Positions 57,401 through 64,000 of a DNA stretch of 64,000 bases are shown piece by piece. Both the position numbers and the translations under genes were made by a program. The stretch is from CAVSQX01 sp963730225 (GTDB lineage Bacteria > Planctomycetota > Phycisphaerae > Tepidisphaerales > Tepidisphaeraceae): assembly GCA_963730225.1 (NCBI GenBank), contig CAVSQX010000004.1:558001-622000 (forward strand), written 5' to 3'. The first letter of the stretch is position 1. Each line of letters begins with the position of its first letter. The notes under the pieces are model-generated. The model saw only the letters and a list, made by a program, of their open reading frames with translations. It ran no database searches and had not been told where the DNA came from.

Positions 57401-58217
57401 TGACGCCGGAGATCGTGGTGGTTCCGGAAATCTGAATCGTGCCCGTGCCGGAACTGCTCAGCGTTCCGTTGGAAATCGTCGAGTTGGACAAGGTCACGGT
57501 GCTGGCGTTGGCGGCGGTGATCGTGCCGTTGGTTCCCTGCGTCACCGTGATGCCGCTGATATTCAGCAAGCCGCCGTTGGTCGCCTCGAACGTGGCGTTG
57601 TTGGTCATGGCGTTGGTCTGTAACAGCAGCGTCTGGTTGTTCACGTTCGCATTCACCGTGCCGTTGTTGGTCAGGGCCGCCGCGATTTCGCCGTAGCCGG
57701 CCATCGTGTGGTTCACGTCCTGCGTCAGCATATCGCCGGTCCCGGTGGTCACCTGGGCATCGGAGCCGGGCTGCTGAAACGTGATTGTGCCCGAACCAGT
57801 CAGCAACGTGTTGCCGTCAAAGAGCAACTCCGAAATGGCGCCTCCGGTGTTGCTGTTGACCACAATTGTTCCGTTGTCCGTCAGCGTCGGACCATCCACC
57901 GTGAGCGTGTTGGAAAACTGCATGTCCAGGACGCCGCCTGCGCTGATGGTCAAATCGTCGATCGTGGGGCTGACGTTCAGCGTAGTCGGTGATGGCGCGC
58001 CGATGATCACATCGTAATCGGTGAATCCATTCGTGCCGTTGTTCGGAATGCCGCTGGGCGACCAGTTGCCCGCGGTATTCCAATCCGTGTTGCCTCCGGT
58101 CCCCGTCCAGGTGGATGTTTGCGTGCTCGCGAGCACCGACGCGGTGCCAAGCGACGCGAAGACCGCGAAGTGGATTGAGAACTGCTGCCTGCGAGAAAAT
58201 GACGATAGGGCGCGCAT
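54429..58217 (-). CDS. Giant repeat surface protein with dockerin-like and PEP-CTERM tail
   Basis: A 1,262-aa secreted protein with a signal peptide to about residue 30. The body is a repetitive beta-solenoid of Asn/Thr/Gly-rich strands, e.g. 'NNGTIVVNSNTGGAI', 'LSGSGTIVMQQGG', 'LTQALGHTIQGYGQINATL', several near-identical. Residues 1147-1200 form a dockerin-like pair of calcium loops ('DANLDGVVDGDDYTLIDN', 'DFNYDGVVNGDDYTLIDN'). The end is a PEP-CTERM signal: 'VPEPGTIGLLAIGIFGLTDR' plus basic cluster (from about residue 1227), the substrate of an exosortase. It should be sorted to the cell surface or matrix. The gene is intact; its 3' end touches the SRAP remnant. Confidence 0.87.
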   Translation of the reverse strand: MRALSSFSRRQQFSIHFAVFASLGTASVLASTQTSTWTGTGGNTDWNTAGNWSPSGIPNNGTNGFTDYDVIIGAPSPTTLNVSPTIDDLTISAGGVLDMQFSNTLTVDGPTLTDNGTIVVNSNTGGAISELLFDGNTLLTGSGTITFQQPGSDAQVTTGTGDMLTQDVNHTMAGYGEIAAALTNNGTVNANVNNQTLLLQTNAMTNNATFEATNGGLLNISGITVTQGTNGTITAANASTVTLSNSTISNGTLSSSGTGTIQISGTTTISGVTNGAAIDVPFNQILDVVGNLVDNGTIVVNSNTGGAIATLSFNGGTLSGSGTIVMQQGGTNDQLNGSLTQALGHTIQGYGQINATLSNSGIVNANVNNQTLLLQTNAMTNNATFEATGGGTLNINGITVTQTGGTITAGTASAVVLTNSTISGGTITSAASTAVPPASNNAGFVQISGTTTISSVTNSATIDVPFNQTLDVVGNLIDNGTIVVNSNTGGAIATLSFNGGTLSGSGTIVMQQGGTNDQLNGSLTQALGHTIQGYGQINATLINNSTVNANVNNQTLFVESPAVTNTSLMEATSGGVLQFDNAVPVNNVGGNITANGGGVTLANGTSITGGTINAVSPNVISIATFNNTAGYSANLNGVTLSAGTQVNIPFSNTLSITGSTLTDNGTIVVNSNTGGAVAALVFNSNTLLTGSGTITLQQPGSNAQVTTGTGDTLTQDVNHTMAGYGEIAAALTNNGTVDANVNNRTLLLQTNAMTNNATFEATNGGLLNISGITVTQGTNGTITAANASTVTLSNSTISNGTLSSSGTGTIQISGTTTISSVTNSATIDIPDDQTLNVTGNLIDNGTIVVNSNTGGATSTLSFNGGTLSGSGTIVMQQGGANDQLNGSLTQALGHTIQGYGQINATFTNNGTVNANVNNQTLLLQTNGMSNNGTFEATGGGILNINDITVTQTGDGGNGQISAGASSVVSITGGATILGGNIGAGTGTVNVISGNFNGVTIASGGQVSVPSSDTLALVSTNLTNNGALNVTGSVTGGKLSGSGTLTINSSGRLTLPSGSGLSAQAALTVSGGTLDITNNSFAINYGVSNVSPLATIVADIKAGYNGGHWTGTGITSSTAAADNLHAIGYADSTTPAVSGQILLKYTLYGDANLDGVVDGDDYTLIDNGFNNRLTGWRNGDFNYDGVVNGDDYTLIDNAFNNQSIVATAAVEMVSIDTAQIFDSSSSAVPEPGTIGLLAIGIFGLTDRRRRTAYGQRANRMKPS
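55741..56165. repeat. Internal duplicated block of the surface-protein gene, copy 1
   Basis: This ~425-bp stretch is nearly identical to 57388-57812, an offset of exactly 1,647 bp (549 codons). The duplication is in frame and preserves the solenoid; the two copies differ by scattered single bases. Confidence 0.8.
56600..56792. repeat. Internal duplicated block of the surface-protein gene, second type
   Basis: Almost identical to 57152-57344, offset 552 bp (184 codons), and related but more diverged at about 55506-55700. Together with the 1,647-bp repeat it shows the gene grew by segmental duplication or gene conversion. Confidence 0.8.
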
Positions 58218-58371
58218 AGTTTCCTCCCTCGAAAAACAACTATAAAACGATCAATTGTCCAAGAGGACCGATTCCTTCGGCGGGATACCGGAAGATTTGG
58301 AGAGTAGCTTCTAGTCCCTCGGCGATTCTCTGTCAACGAGAAATCCCCCGTCGCCGAAGTTAAACTGTATT

Positions 58372-60201
58372 TCATCCCGGCAAAGAATGCGCCATTCGAT
58401 CTCGCCGCCGACGCGCCAGAAGACCGGTGGTAGCAAATACAAGCGCGCTAGTGGTCGCCGGCTCCGGTAGAGCTGAAGATGAACCGGCGATCTGCGCGGT
58501 ATCGGCTGCGATCATCTCCGCAGGATTGCTGGCCAGACTGGGGCCCTGGGTGTTGAACGCGTTATCGATCAGCGTGTAATCGTCTCCGTTCACCACCCCG
58601 TCGTAGTTGAAATCTCCGTTGTACCAGCCGGTCAGCCGGTTGTTGAAGCCGTTATCGATGAGCGTGTAGTCCGAGCCGTTCACCACGCCGTCGAGATTGG
58701 CGTCACCAGAGTAGGTGTATTTCACCAACACATCGGTGGACGTCACGCTCTGGCCGTCGAAGGTGCTGACGAGCACACCGCCGCTACCATCGCTATTCAG
58801 TTCGACACCCAGCGCGGTGTTGTTCGTGGCTGCGGCGGATGATGATGTAATGCCGCCAGTGCCCGCCCAGGTTCCGTTGTCGTACCCTTGCTGAATTTGA
58901 TTGGTGATGTCGCTGAGGCTGCCGCCGGGCACGATCAAATCATTGCCCGTGAGATCCAACTTTCCGCCGTTGATCGAAAGCGGTGTGACGCTCAGCGAAC
59001 GACTGGCGTGGTTGCTCGGCTGGGAGATTTGCACATTTCGCCATTGCTGATCGTCAGGCTGCACTGGTCGACGTACGTCGTCGTTATTGTCACCGCACCG
59101 CTGGCAATGGTATTCACGGTGCCGCTGATATCTGCGGTGAATGCCGATCCGCTACCCGAAAAGCTGAGTGTGCCATTATTCGTATTGCCAGAACCCACCG
59201 AAAGATCGTTGGCACTGATACTCACATACGCGGTGCCGCCTTGCAGTCCGAAAGCGGGGGAGTCCTGCTCAACGGTAAGAGCATTTGCGTGCACAACGGC
59301 CGACGCGAATCCGCCCAATCCGTTATTACTACTGCCTTCGGTCGGCTGGGCACCCGCGCCGTCGGTTGCTGCCGCGACTGCGTTGACGTATGCGCTATTC
59401 GGACTGCTGCCGGTTGCCACGGCAGTTGCGTTGCCGCCGTTGCCGCCGGCAACTCCGCTATCATATGCATCTGTGCCTGACACGCCGCCGCCGCCGGTGC
59501 TGGAGGCGGTAACCCTCACTGTTCCAGTGCCTCCATCGCTCCCGGTGGCGCTGGCCATACTCGTTCCTCCAGATCCTCCCATTCCGCCAGGATCGTTACT
59601 TGGAGGTTCGACTAGCCCCCCAAGCCCCCCCGACAGCGTTGGAGTTGGCCGTTACCGCCTACGCAATGGTTCCCGTCGCGGTCGACGTGGCTGTCGCGTT
59701 GCCCCCGGCCCCCTCTGTGCCGGGGTAGTTGATCGAGCCGCCTCCCGCAATAAACACTGTTTCGGGCGCAGCGGCCGCATCGGCGGTGATGGCACCGGCG
59801 GTGTTGCTGGTTAGATTGGTGGTCGCATTCTCATTACTTCCGGTGGTGGCTATCCCAGTGGAGAAACCACCATTACCACCGCTTGCGAAGGTGGAACCCA
59901 TCAGCGACGAGACACCGTTTTGAGTCAGCGTTAAATTCGAAGTTACCGACCCCGCCATACCCCCACCTACCCCCCCGCTGCCGTCATAGACGTATTGAAT
60001 CAGTGTGAGGTACCCGCTGGTCAATCCGCTGACCGCATTGGTCAGCGATTCAATTGCACCATTGCCCCCGGCAGGGACTCCCAACCCCGACCCGCCATTC
60101 CCGCCGGTGACGGTGGCCTGGTCGGTTGCCGCGCCCAAGGCCATTAAGGCCGCCACGCTCATCGTTGCCGACCGCCTTCGAGAGAATTTTCTCATTCCCA
60201 T
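58372..60201 (-). CDS. Second PEP-CTERM/dockerin-like surface protein, Gly-rich, frameshifted
   Basis: Starts near 60201 ('MGMRKFSRRRSATMSVAALM', signal peptide) and continues as a Gly/Asn/Thr/Ser-rich repetitive protein ('GGNGGSGLGVPAGGNGAIES', 'GGVSGTDAYDSGVAGGNGGN'). It ends in 'DANLDGVVNGSDYTLIDNGF', 'DFNYDGVVNGDDYTLIDNAF' and a PEP-CTERM tail ('LPEPATTSALVFATTGLLAR'). Breaks: an in-frame TAG at 59659-59661, a frame change in a C7 run (59625-59631) and another near 59025. Homopolymer context suggests sequencing error for at least one. It lies upstream of the 1,262-aa protein and shares its C-terminal module. Confidence 0.65.
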
Positions 60202-60264
60202 TATCGCCGGCGCACGCCCAGCTCCTCGATTCGCACGAACGCAATTCAACATGGAATTCTCCAA

Positions 60265-60671
60265 CAGTTGACGTCCGCCGCGGGACCTTTAACCGGCAAC
60301 CCCGTTGAACAACAGGAAAGAAGAGAAGAAAGAATATCGGGGCGAGTCGGCCGGGCGCCGAGCCAGTGGGTAACGCCGCTGGGGCAAGCCGGAACGAAAA
60401 AGCCGAGATCGATCTTTTGGAAATGTTGGAACGGGATACCGGAACAGAAGGTCCGGACAGAATGCCCCGTTCCCTGGCAAAATTATGGTATCTGCTTCGC
60501 CGGGAGTGTCAATATGTAAGCGCGGGCATCCGTGTCGACCTCCTGTCAGCACGCCACCGTAGCCCATTTTATTGCCCGGCGCGTAGAGGGTGATGCACCC
60601 CGCGCTAATCGGACGAACGCCAGGCCGATCATGCCGAGGGCCACAAAACGCCGAGGACGCCGGGGCTTCCT
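60265..60671. other. Intergenic region without a supported gene
   Basis: Only chance open frames. The promoter of the Gly-rich surface protein should lie at the left end on the minus strand; none was identified with confidence. Confidence 0.4.
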
Positions 60672-60826
60672 TTGCCCGCAATAATATGGACGCGGCGGCA
60701 GCTCAAGCGACGCCGATGGTCGAACTCCCAAGCTTGCCGCACTTTCGGCTACGACCTTCGCGCCACACCGACCGTTGCCCAGAATGCGGAGCGATTCCGT
60801 CGAAAAAGCGAATCGTCTCAACCTGA
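60672..60826 (+). pseudogene. C-terminal remnant of a 'GYDLRATP' zinc-ribbon membrane protein
   Basis: The frame reads 'ACRTFGYDLRATP' and, after one frame change near 60765, 'DRCPECGAIPSKK' to a stop. Planctomycetes, especially Phycisphaerae, carry many proteins ending in C-x-x-CGYDLRATPxRCPECG. Here one Cys has become Phe and the frame is broken. Only the tail is present; the upstream membrane part cannot be found. Useful as a taxonomic fingerprint. Confidence 0.65.
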
Positions 60827-60887
60827 CCCACTACCAAAAATGATTATCTTTTGTGCCCTTTTGTTGAAAGTGATACCGTAGCTTCAA

Positions 60888-62078
60888 ATGGCACAAGATA
60901 GGGCCACTTGCGAGATCGCCCAACATGGCAATGGGTCGTCTGTCGCGGCGATCCCCCGATTCGCCCATCGCGTTGACGAATTGCTGGCAACCGCGGACAT
61001 TCGTGCCGATGGTGACCGGCCGTGGGACATTCGTATTAACAATGCGCGAATGTATCGCCGGCTGGCGATCGGAGGACTGACTGGCCTGGGCGATGCGTAC
61101 GTCGATGGGTGGTGGGATTGCGATGCCATCGACCAGTTCTTTGATCACGCGTTGCGGGCGCGGCTGGGAAGTCGGATTCCTTTCGATCCTCGTGCCGCGG
61201 CTTCATATCTGTTCCAGAAACTATGGAACTTTCAGCGCCCGATCCGATCGCGGCTCAACGCCGAGGCCCATTACAACCTGGGCAACGATCTCTTTGGGAG
61301 AATGCTGGACCACCGCATGTTGTACACGTGTGGTTATTGGATGAACGCCCAGACGCTGGATGATGCTCAGGAGGCGAAGGTTGAACTGGTCTGCCGCAAA
61401 ATCGGGCTGCGCGAGGGTCAGCGCGTTCTGGACATCGGCTGCGGATGGGGCGGCTTCGCCAAATATGCCGCCGAGCGTCATGGCGCCAGCGTCGTCGCAG
61501 TCAACGTTTCCAGTGAGCAGGTGAAGTACGCGACCGAATCATGCCGTGGACTGCCGGTCGAGGTGCGGCTGCAGGACTATCGGGAGGTCCACGAGCCGTT
61601 CGACCACATCGTGTCTTTAGGCTGCCTCGAGCACGTGGGGCCGAAGAATTACCGCCAGTTCATGCGAATGGCACACCGATGCCTGCGCGACGACGGCCTG
61701 TGCCTGCTGCATTTCATCGCCTCCCGCAATAGCTTCCCCAATACGCAAGACTCGGAAGTCCTCTGGATCGAAAAACACATCTTCCCCGGCGCGGTTTTGC
61801 CTTCCCTGAAACAAATCGGCGCGGCAGTCGATGGTATGTTCGTGATAGAGGACCTGCACAATTTCGGAAGCGATTACGACCCCACACTCATGGCGTGGTT
61901 TGCGAATTTCGACCGGGGTTGGCCTGCCATTGAACAAAAATACGGTTCGCGCTTCTATCGAATGTGGAAATATTACCTGCTCATGTGCGCCGGGGCCTTC
62001 CGATCCCGCAAATATCAGCTTTGGCAAATAGTGCTCTCGAAAGAGGGCGTGCGCGGCGGATACAAGGCAGTGCGATAA
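60888..62078 (+). CDS. cfa: Cyclopropane-fatty-acyl-phospholipid synthase
   Basis: The 396-aa protein is full-length. It has an N-terminal lipid-binding domain ('LAIGGLTGLGDAYVDGWWDC'), 'EAHYNLGNDLFGRMLDHRML', the SAM-binding motif 'RVLDIGCGWGGFAKYAAERH' (179-198) and 'VSLGCLEHVGPKNYRQFMRM'. It methylenates double bonds in membrane phospholipid acyl chains using S-adenosylmethionine. With the desaturase at 37 kb and the cardiolipin synthase-like gene it makes a recurrent lipid-remodelling theme, but the genes are not clustered. Confidence 0.95.
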   Translation: MAQDRATCEIAQHGNGSSVAAIPRFAHRVDELLATADIRADGDRPWDIRINNARMYRRLAIGGLTGLGDAYVDGWWDCDAIDQFFDHALRARLGSRIPFDPRAAASYLFQKLWNFQRPIRSRLNAEAHYNLGNDLFGRMLDHRMLYTCGYWMNAQTLDDAQEAKVELVCRKIGLREGQRVLDIGCGWGGFAKYAAERHGASVVAVNVSSEQVKYATESCRGLPVEVRLQDYREVHEPFDHIVSLGCLEHVGPKNYRQFMRMAHRCLRDDGLCLLHFIASRNSFPNTQDSEVLWIEKHIFPGAVLPSLKQIGAAVDGMFVIEDLHNFGSDYDPTLMAWFANFDRGWPAIEQKYGSRFYRMWKYYLLMCAGAFRSRKYQLWQIVLSKEGVRGGYKAVR

Positions 62079-62138
62079 TCCCATCTCATCTCCTGAAAAT
62101 CGCACCAACCTGCTTGATCACATTCGATGCCGGCGAGG

Positions 62139-62378
62139 ATGTCCAGAGTGTTTACAAATCTGCTGTGGAGACTCTGGTATCCGTTCCTTACATGCGCCTT
62201 GCACCGGCTGGACTACTACGCCGAACGCATTCACGGCGACGCTGGATGTTTGATGCAGCCGATCCGCGACCGGATGCCGATGACTCTTTCACTGGACGAT
62301 TATGCCGTGCGGTTGATGGAGCAATTATGGGGACCCGCCGTAAGCGTGCCAGCGACATGTCCAGCGCTTCCGCAATAA
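62139..62378 (+). CDS. Small hypothetical protein downstream of cfa
   Basis: ATG 62139 gives 79 aa ('MSRVFTNLLWRLWYPFLTCA'...), with an aromatic amphipathic helix followed by unrelated residues. No family recognised. Located 60 bp after cfa on the same strand; may be real or chance. Confidence 0.3.
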   Translation: MSRVFTNLLWRLWYPFLTCALHRLDYYAERIHGDAGCLMQPIRDRMPMTLSLDDYAVRLMEQLWGPAVSVPATCPALPQ

Positions 62379-62384
62379 AATGGC

Positions 62385-63746
62385 CTAGTCGCTGAGCGCT
62401 TGCGCCTTTGTTGGAAGAAGCGATTGGATCGCCGCTTTCATTTCGTAGGAGCCGCTGGTGGTATAGCCGATGATTCGGCGGCGCATGATGCCGTTCTGGT
62501 CGATGATCACAACCGTTGGCGTACCCTCGATGGGGTAACCCTTGGACGCATCGGAAGCCATGAGCGTCAGATAAGGGGACCGAAATGCGTTGATGATGAA
62601 CCTGGCATCTTGTGGATCAGTGTCCAGATCCATGCCGATGATGGCGACGGGCTGGTCCTTAAAATCCTGGGAGAGACGAATGAGTTGGGGGATTTCGCGC
62701 ATGCACCAGGAGCAGCCGCGGGAACCAAAGTCCAGGAGGACAACTTTGCCGCGGAAATCCTTCAGAGAATGCGGCGCGCCCTGGGGGTCGTTGGCGGTCC
62801 AGTCCGGAGCGGGTTGGTTCAGAATGTCGCGCTGCGTGGGCAAATCGGACACCATGCCGTTGACGGCGTCCGCTAACGACTCGTTTGCGGGCTCGGCATC
62901 GTTGAATGCCGCAGCGATGAAAGTGTTGGCAGTTTGCTGTAGACGGGCCTGGCAGGCCTTGGCCGTTTGATCGGTTGCGGAGGAAGCGATCATATCTTTG
63001 TAAGCGGCAAGAGCGCGATCGTAGTCGGAAGAAGCGACGGCGATCTTTTGGATGGCGGAGGAACGCATCGGCCTGATTGCCACACGGCGAATTTCGCCTT
63101 GCTCACTGTAGGAAGGATCAACCGGGGCGATAGAGAGTTGAACGTGATCGACAAGACCAAGATCACGGTTGAATTGGTAGGTTTGTCGCGAGCCGGGCTC
63201 GAAGACACCGGCAATGCCGCCGATGGTGGTAGAGACAAATGAGCAGGTCTGAACTGGATGATCGGAAGGGGCGGATTGGAAGTGGATGATGCGCGAATGG
63301 TCGGCGGATTGGTCATCCCAGCCAGCGGCGGCTGCGTTGGCGTCAGCCGGGAGCAGCGGGAAAAGGCGCGAGATGTTGATGAGGGGATCATCGTCGCCGT
63401 GGATGGAGCCATCCGGATAAAGATCGCAATCGCCGGCTTCGACCAGGCGCTCGTAGGGTACCGTCATATTCATTTCGTGAATGGTGCCGCCGGAATCGAC
63501 AAGATCGACGATGTGCCAGGAGCCGTCTGGATTTTGCGCGACGACATCGATCTTCCAATCCGTGTGACGGACGGAGTTCGATGCATTCGGTCCGGTGCGC
63601 GTTTCGGTTCGGTCGCAATGAAATTGGAGTTGCTGGCCGATTTGAAGGTGGTAGCGCGGGACGTCGTCGGCACCAGCGATGCGGGGGATCATCAGAAGGG
63701 AAGCGATTGAATATAGTGCGACTGAGAAACCGCGGTGTGGCCGCAT
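62385..63746 (-). CDS. TlpA/ResA-family thiol-disulfide redoxin with N-terminal extension
   Basis: The 453-aa protein has a signal peptide ('VALYSIASLLMIPRIAGADD') and a ~300-residue N-terminal region of beta-rich then helical character with no recognised family. The thioredoxin-fold domain from about residue 310 ('LNQPAPDWTANDPQGAPHSL') has the redox pair Cys345/Cys348 in 'GCSWCMREIP' and the cis-Pro strand 'GTPTVVIIDQNG'. It should act outside the cytoplasm in disulfide reduction. It is intact, in contrast to the broken redoxin at 43-44.5 kb. Confidence 0.85.
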   Translation of the reverse strand: MRPHRGFSVALYSIASLLMIPRIAGADDVPRYHLQIGQQLQFHCDRTETRTGPNASNSVRHTDWKIDVVAQNPDGSWHIVDLVDSGGTIHEMNMTVPYERLVEAGDCDLYPDGSIHGDDDPLINISRLFPLLPADANAAAAGWDDQSADHSRIIHFQSAPSDHPVQTCSFVSTTIGGIAGVFEPGSRQTYQFNRDLGLVDHVQLSIAPVDPSYSEQGEIRRVAIRPMRSSAIQKIAVASSDYDRALAAYKDMIASSATDQTAKACQARLQQTANTFIAAAFNDAEPANESLADAVNGMVSDLPTQRDILNQPAPDWTANDPQGAPHSLKDFRGKVVLLDFGSRGCSWCMREIPQLIRLSQDFKDQPVAIIGMDLDTDPQDARFIINAFRSPYLTLMASDASKGYPIEGTPTVVIIDQNGIMRRRIIGYTTSGSYEMKAAIQSLLPTKAQALSD

Positions 63747-64000
63747 TAGGGACTCCGGTTCAAATTGAAGTTTTATTTTACAGACGGAGTGAACGAGTGG
63801 GTAGTTGCACGAGGATGCGGCTCGACGGAGGATCTTTAGCCCGCCGTAGGGGTTTAGATTCCCTCATCGCTGGGTCGAGGAAGCAGGTTCACCGGGGGCA
63901 GGAACTTCGATGATCGGCGGGCCATCGGACAATCGGTTCGGGCTTGAAGCAGCTCCTGTCTTTCTTCGTCATCTGCTCCAACACCCGCGTACTCAAATTT
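63747..64000. other. Region upstream of the redoxin gene, no gene seen
   Basis: No supported gene on either strand up to the window edge. The redoxin promoter presumably lies at its left end. Confidence 0.4.

Noticed and set aside
54429..58217. Possible CRISPR or satellite array
   Set aside because: The repeats are long, imperfect, in frame and inside one coding sequence; there are no short uniform repeats with unique spacers here or elsewhere in the window.

Overview
The window looks like a chromosomal stretch of a Planctomycetota bacterium, probably of the Phycisphaerae type. The pointers are two large surface proteins ending in a dockerin-like calcium-loop pair plus a PEP-CTERM sorting tail, a decayed 'GYDLRATP...RCPECG' zinc-ribbon tail, DUF2092/DUF6515 secreted proteins, an AddAB-type recombination nuclease, a high-GC background and many secreted proteins or lipoproteins. 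This taxonomic call is an inference from protein style, not from a marker-gene search.

Layout. 0-3.3 kb: the tail of a Uma2-type nuclease, a GH28-like secreted polysaccharidase, a vapB antitoxin followed by only the last third of vapC, and a helix-turn-helix protein with an array of 10-bp-spaced TGTAGCA repeats upstream. 3.5-12.2 kb: housekeeping genes (cardiolipin synthase-like, Mrp/ApbC ATPase, TruD, a HAD phosphatase) and a three-gene ABC sugar importer (permease, binding protein, ATPase). 12.2-22 kb: addA, addB and a TPR/glycosyltransferase gene. All three are read only across many frame changes, and the last is also split by an IS5 fragment. 22-31 kb: DUF456 protein, sigma-like protein, clpC, DedA, rnc, glycerate kinase, HtrA protease and a metallophosphatase, all intact. 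31-34 kb: an mntH-usp-outer-membrane-protein operon behind a long inverted repeat.

34-43 kb: a tRNA-Asp gene with a broken tyrosine recombinase abutting it, then a run of small membrane and stress proteins (MpsC/DUF2294, DUF3309, a small membrane-anchored protein, a general-stress-like protein, a front-end fatty acid desaturase, a stress-type protein, DUF2127, a metallopeptidase, HEAT repeats). This looks like an integrated accessory island devoted to membrane and stress adaptation. 43-50.3 kb is the mobile-element zone: a full IS5-family element inside a thioredoxin-like gene, a complete IS3-family element with 3-bp target duplication, an IS66 TnpA remnant, a beta-propeller protein and a BldC-type HTH fused to an unusual receiver domain. 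50.4-60.2 kb holds secreted proteins and two PEP-CTERM surface proteins, plus the second of two decayed SRAP (YedK-like) genes. 60.8-63.8 kb carries cyclopropane fatty acid synthase and a TlpA-like redoxin.

Themes. Envelope lipid modification recurs (cardiolipin synthase, desaturase, CFA synthase), as do thiol redoxins and cell-surface export. Frame lesions are unevenly spread: more than fifteen lie in 12-22 kb with almost no nonsense codons, which suggests local sequence error there. The vapC, SRAP, integrase and redoxin remnants show real decay (deletions, IS insertion, substitutions). No CRISPR array and no rRNA were seen.
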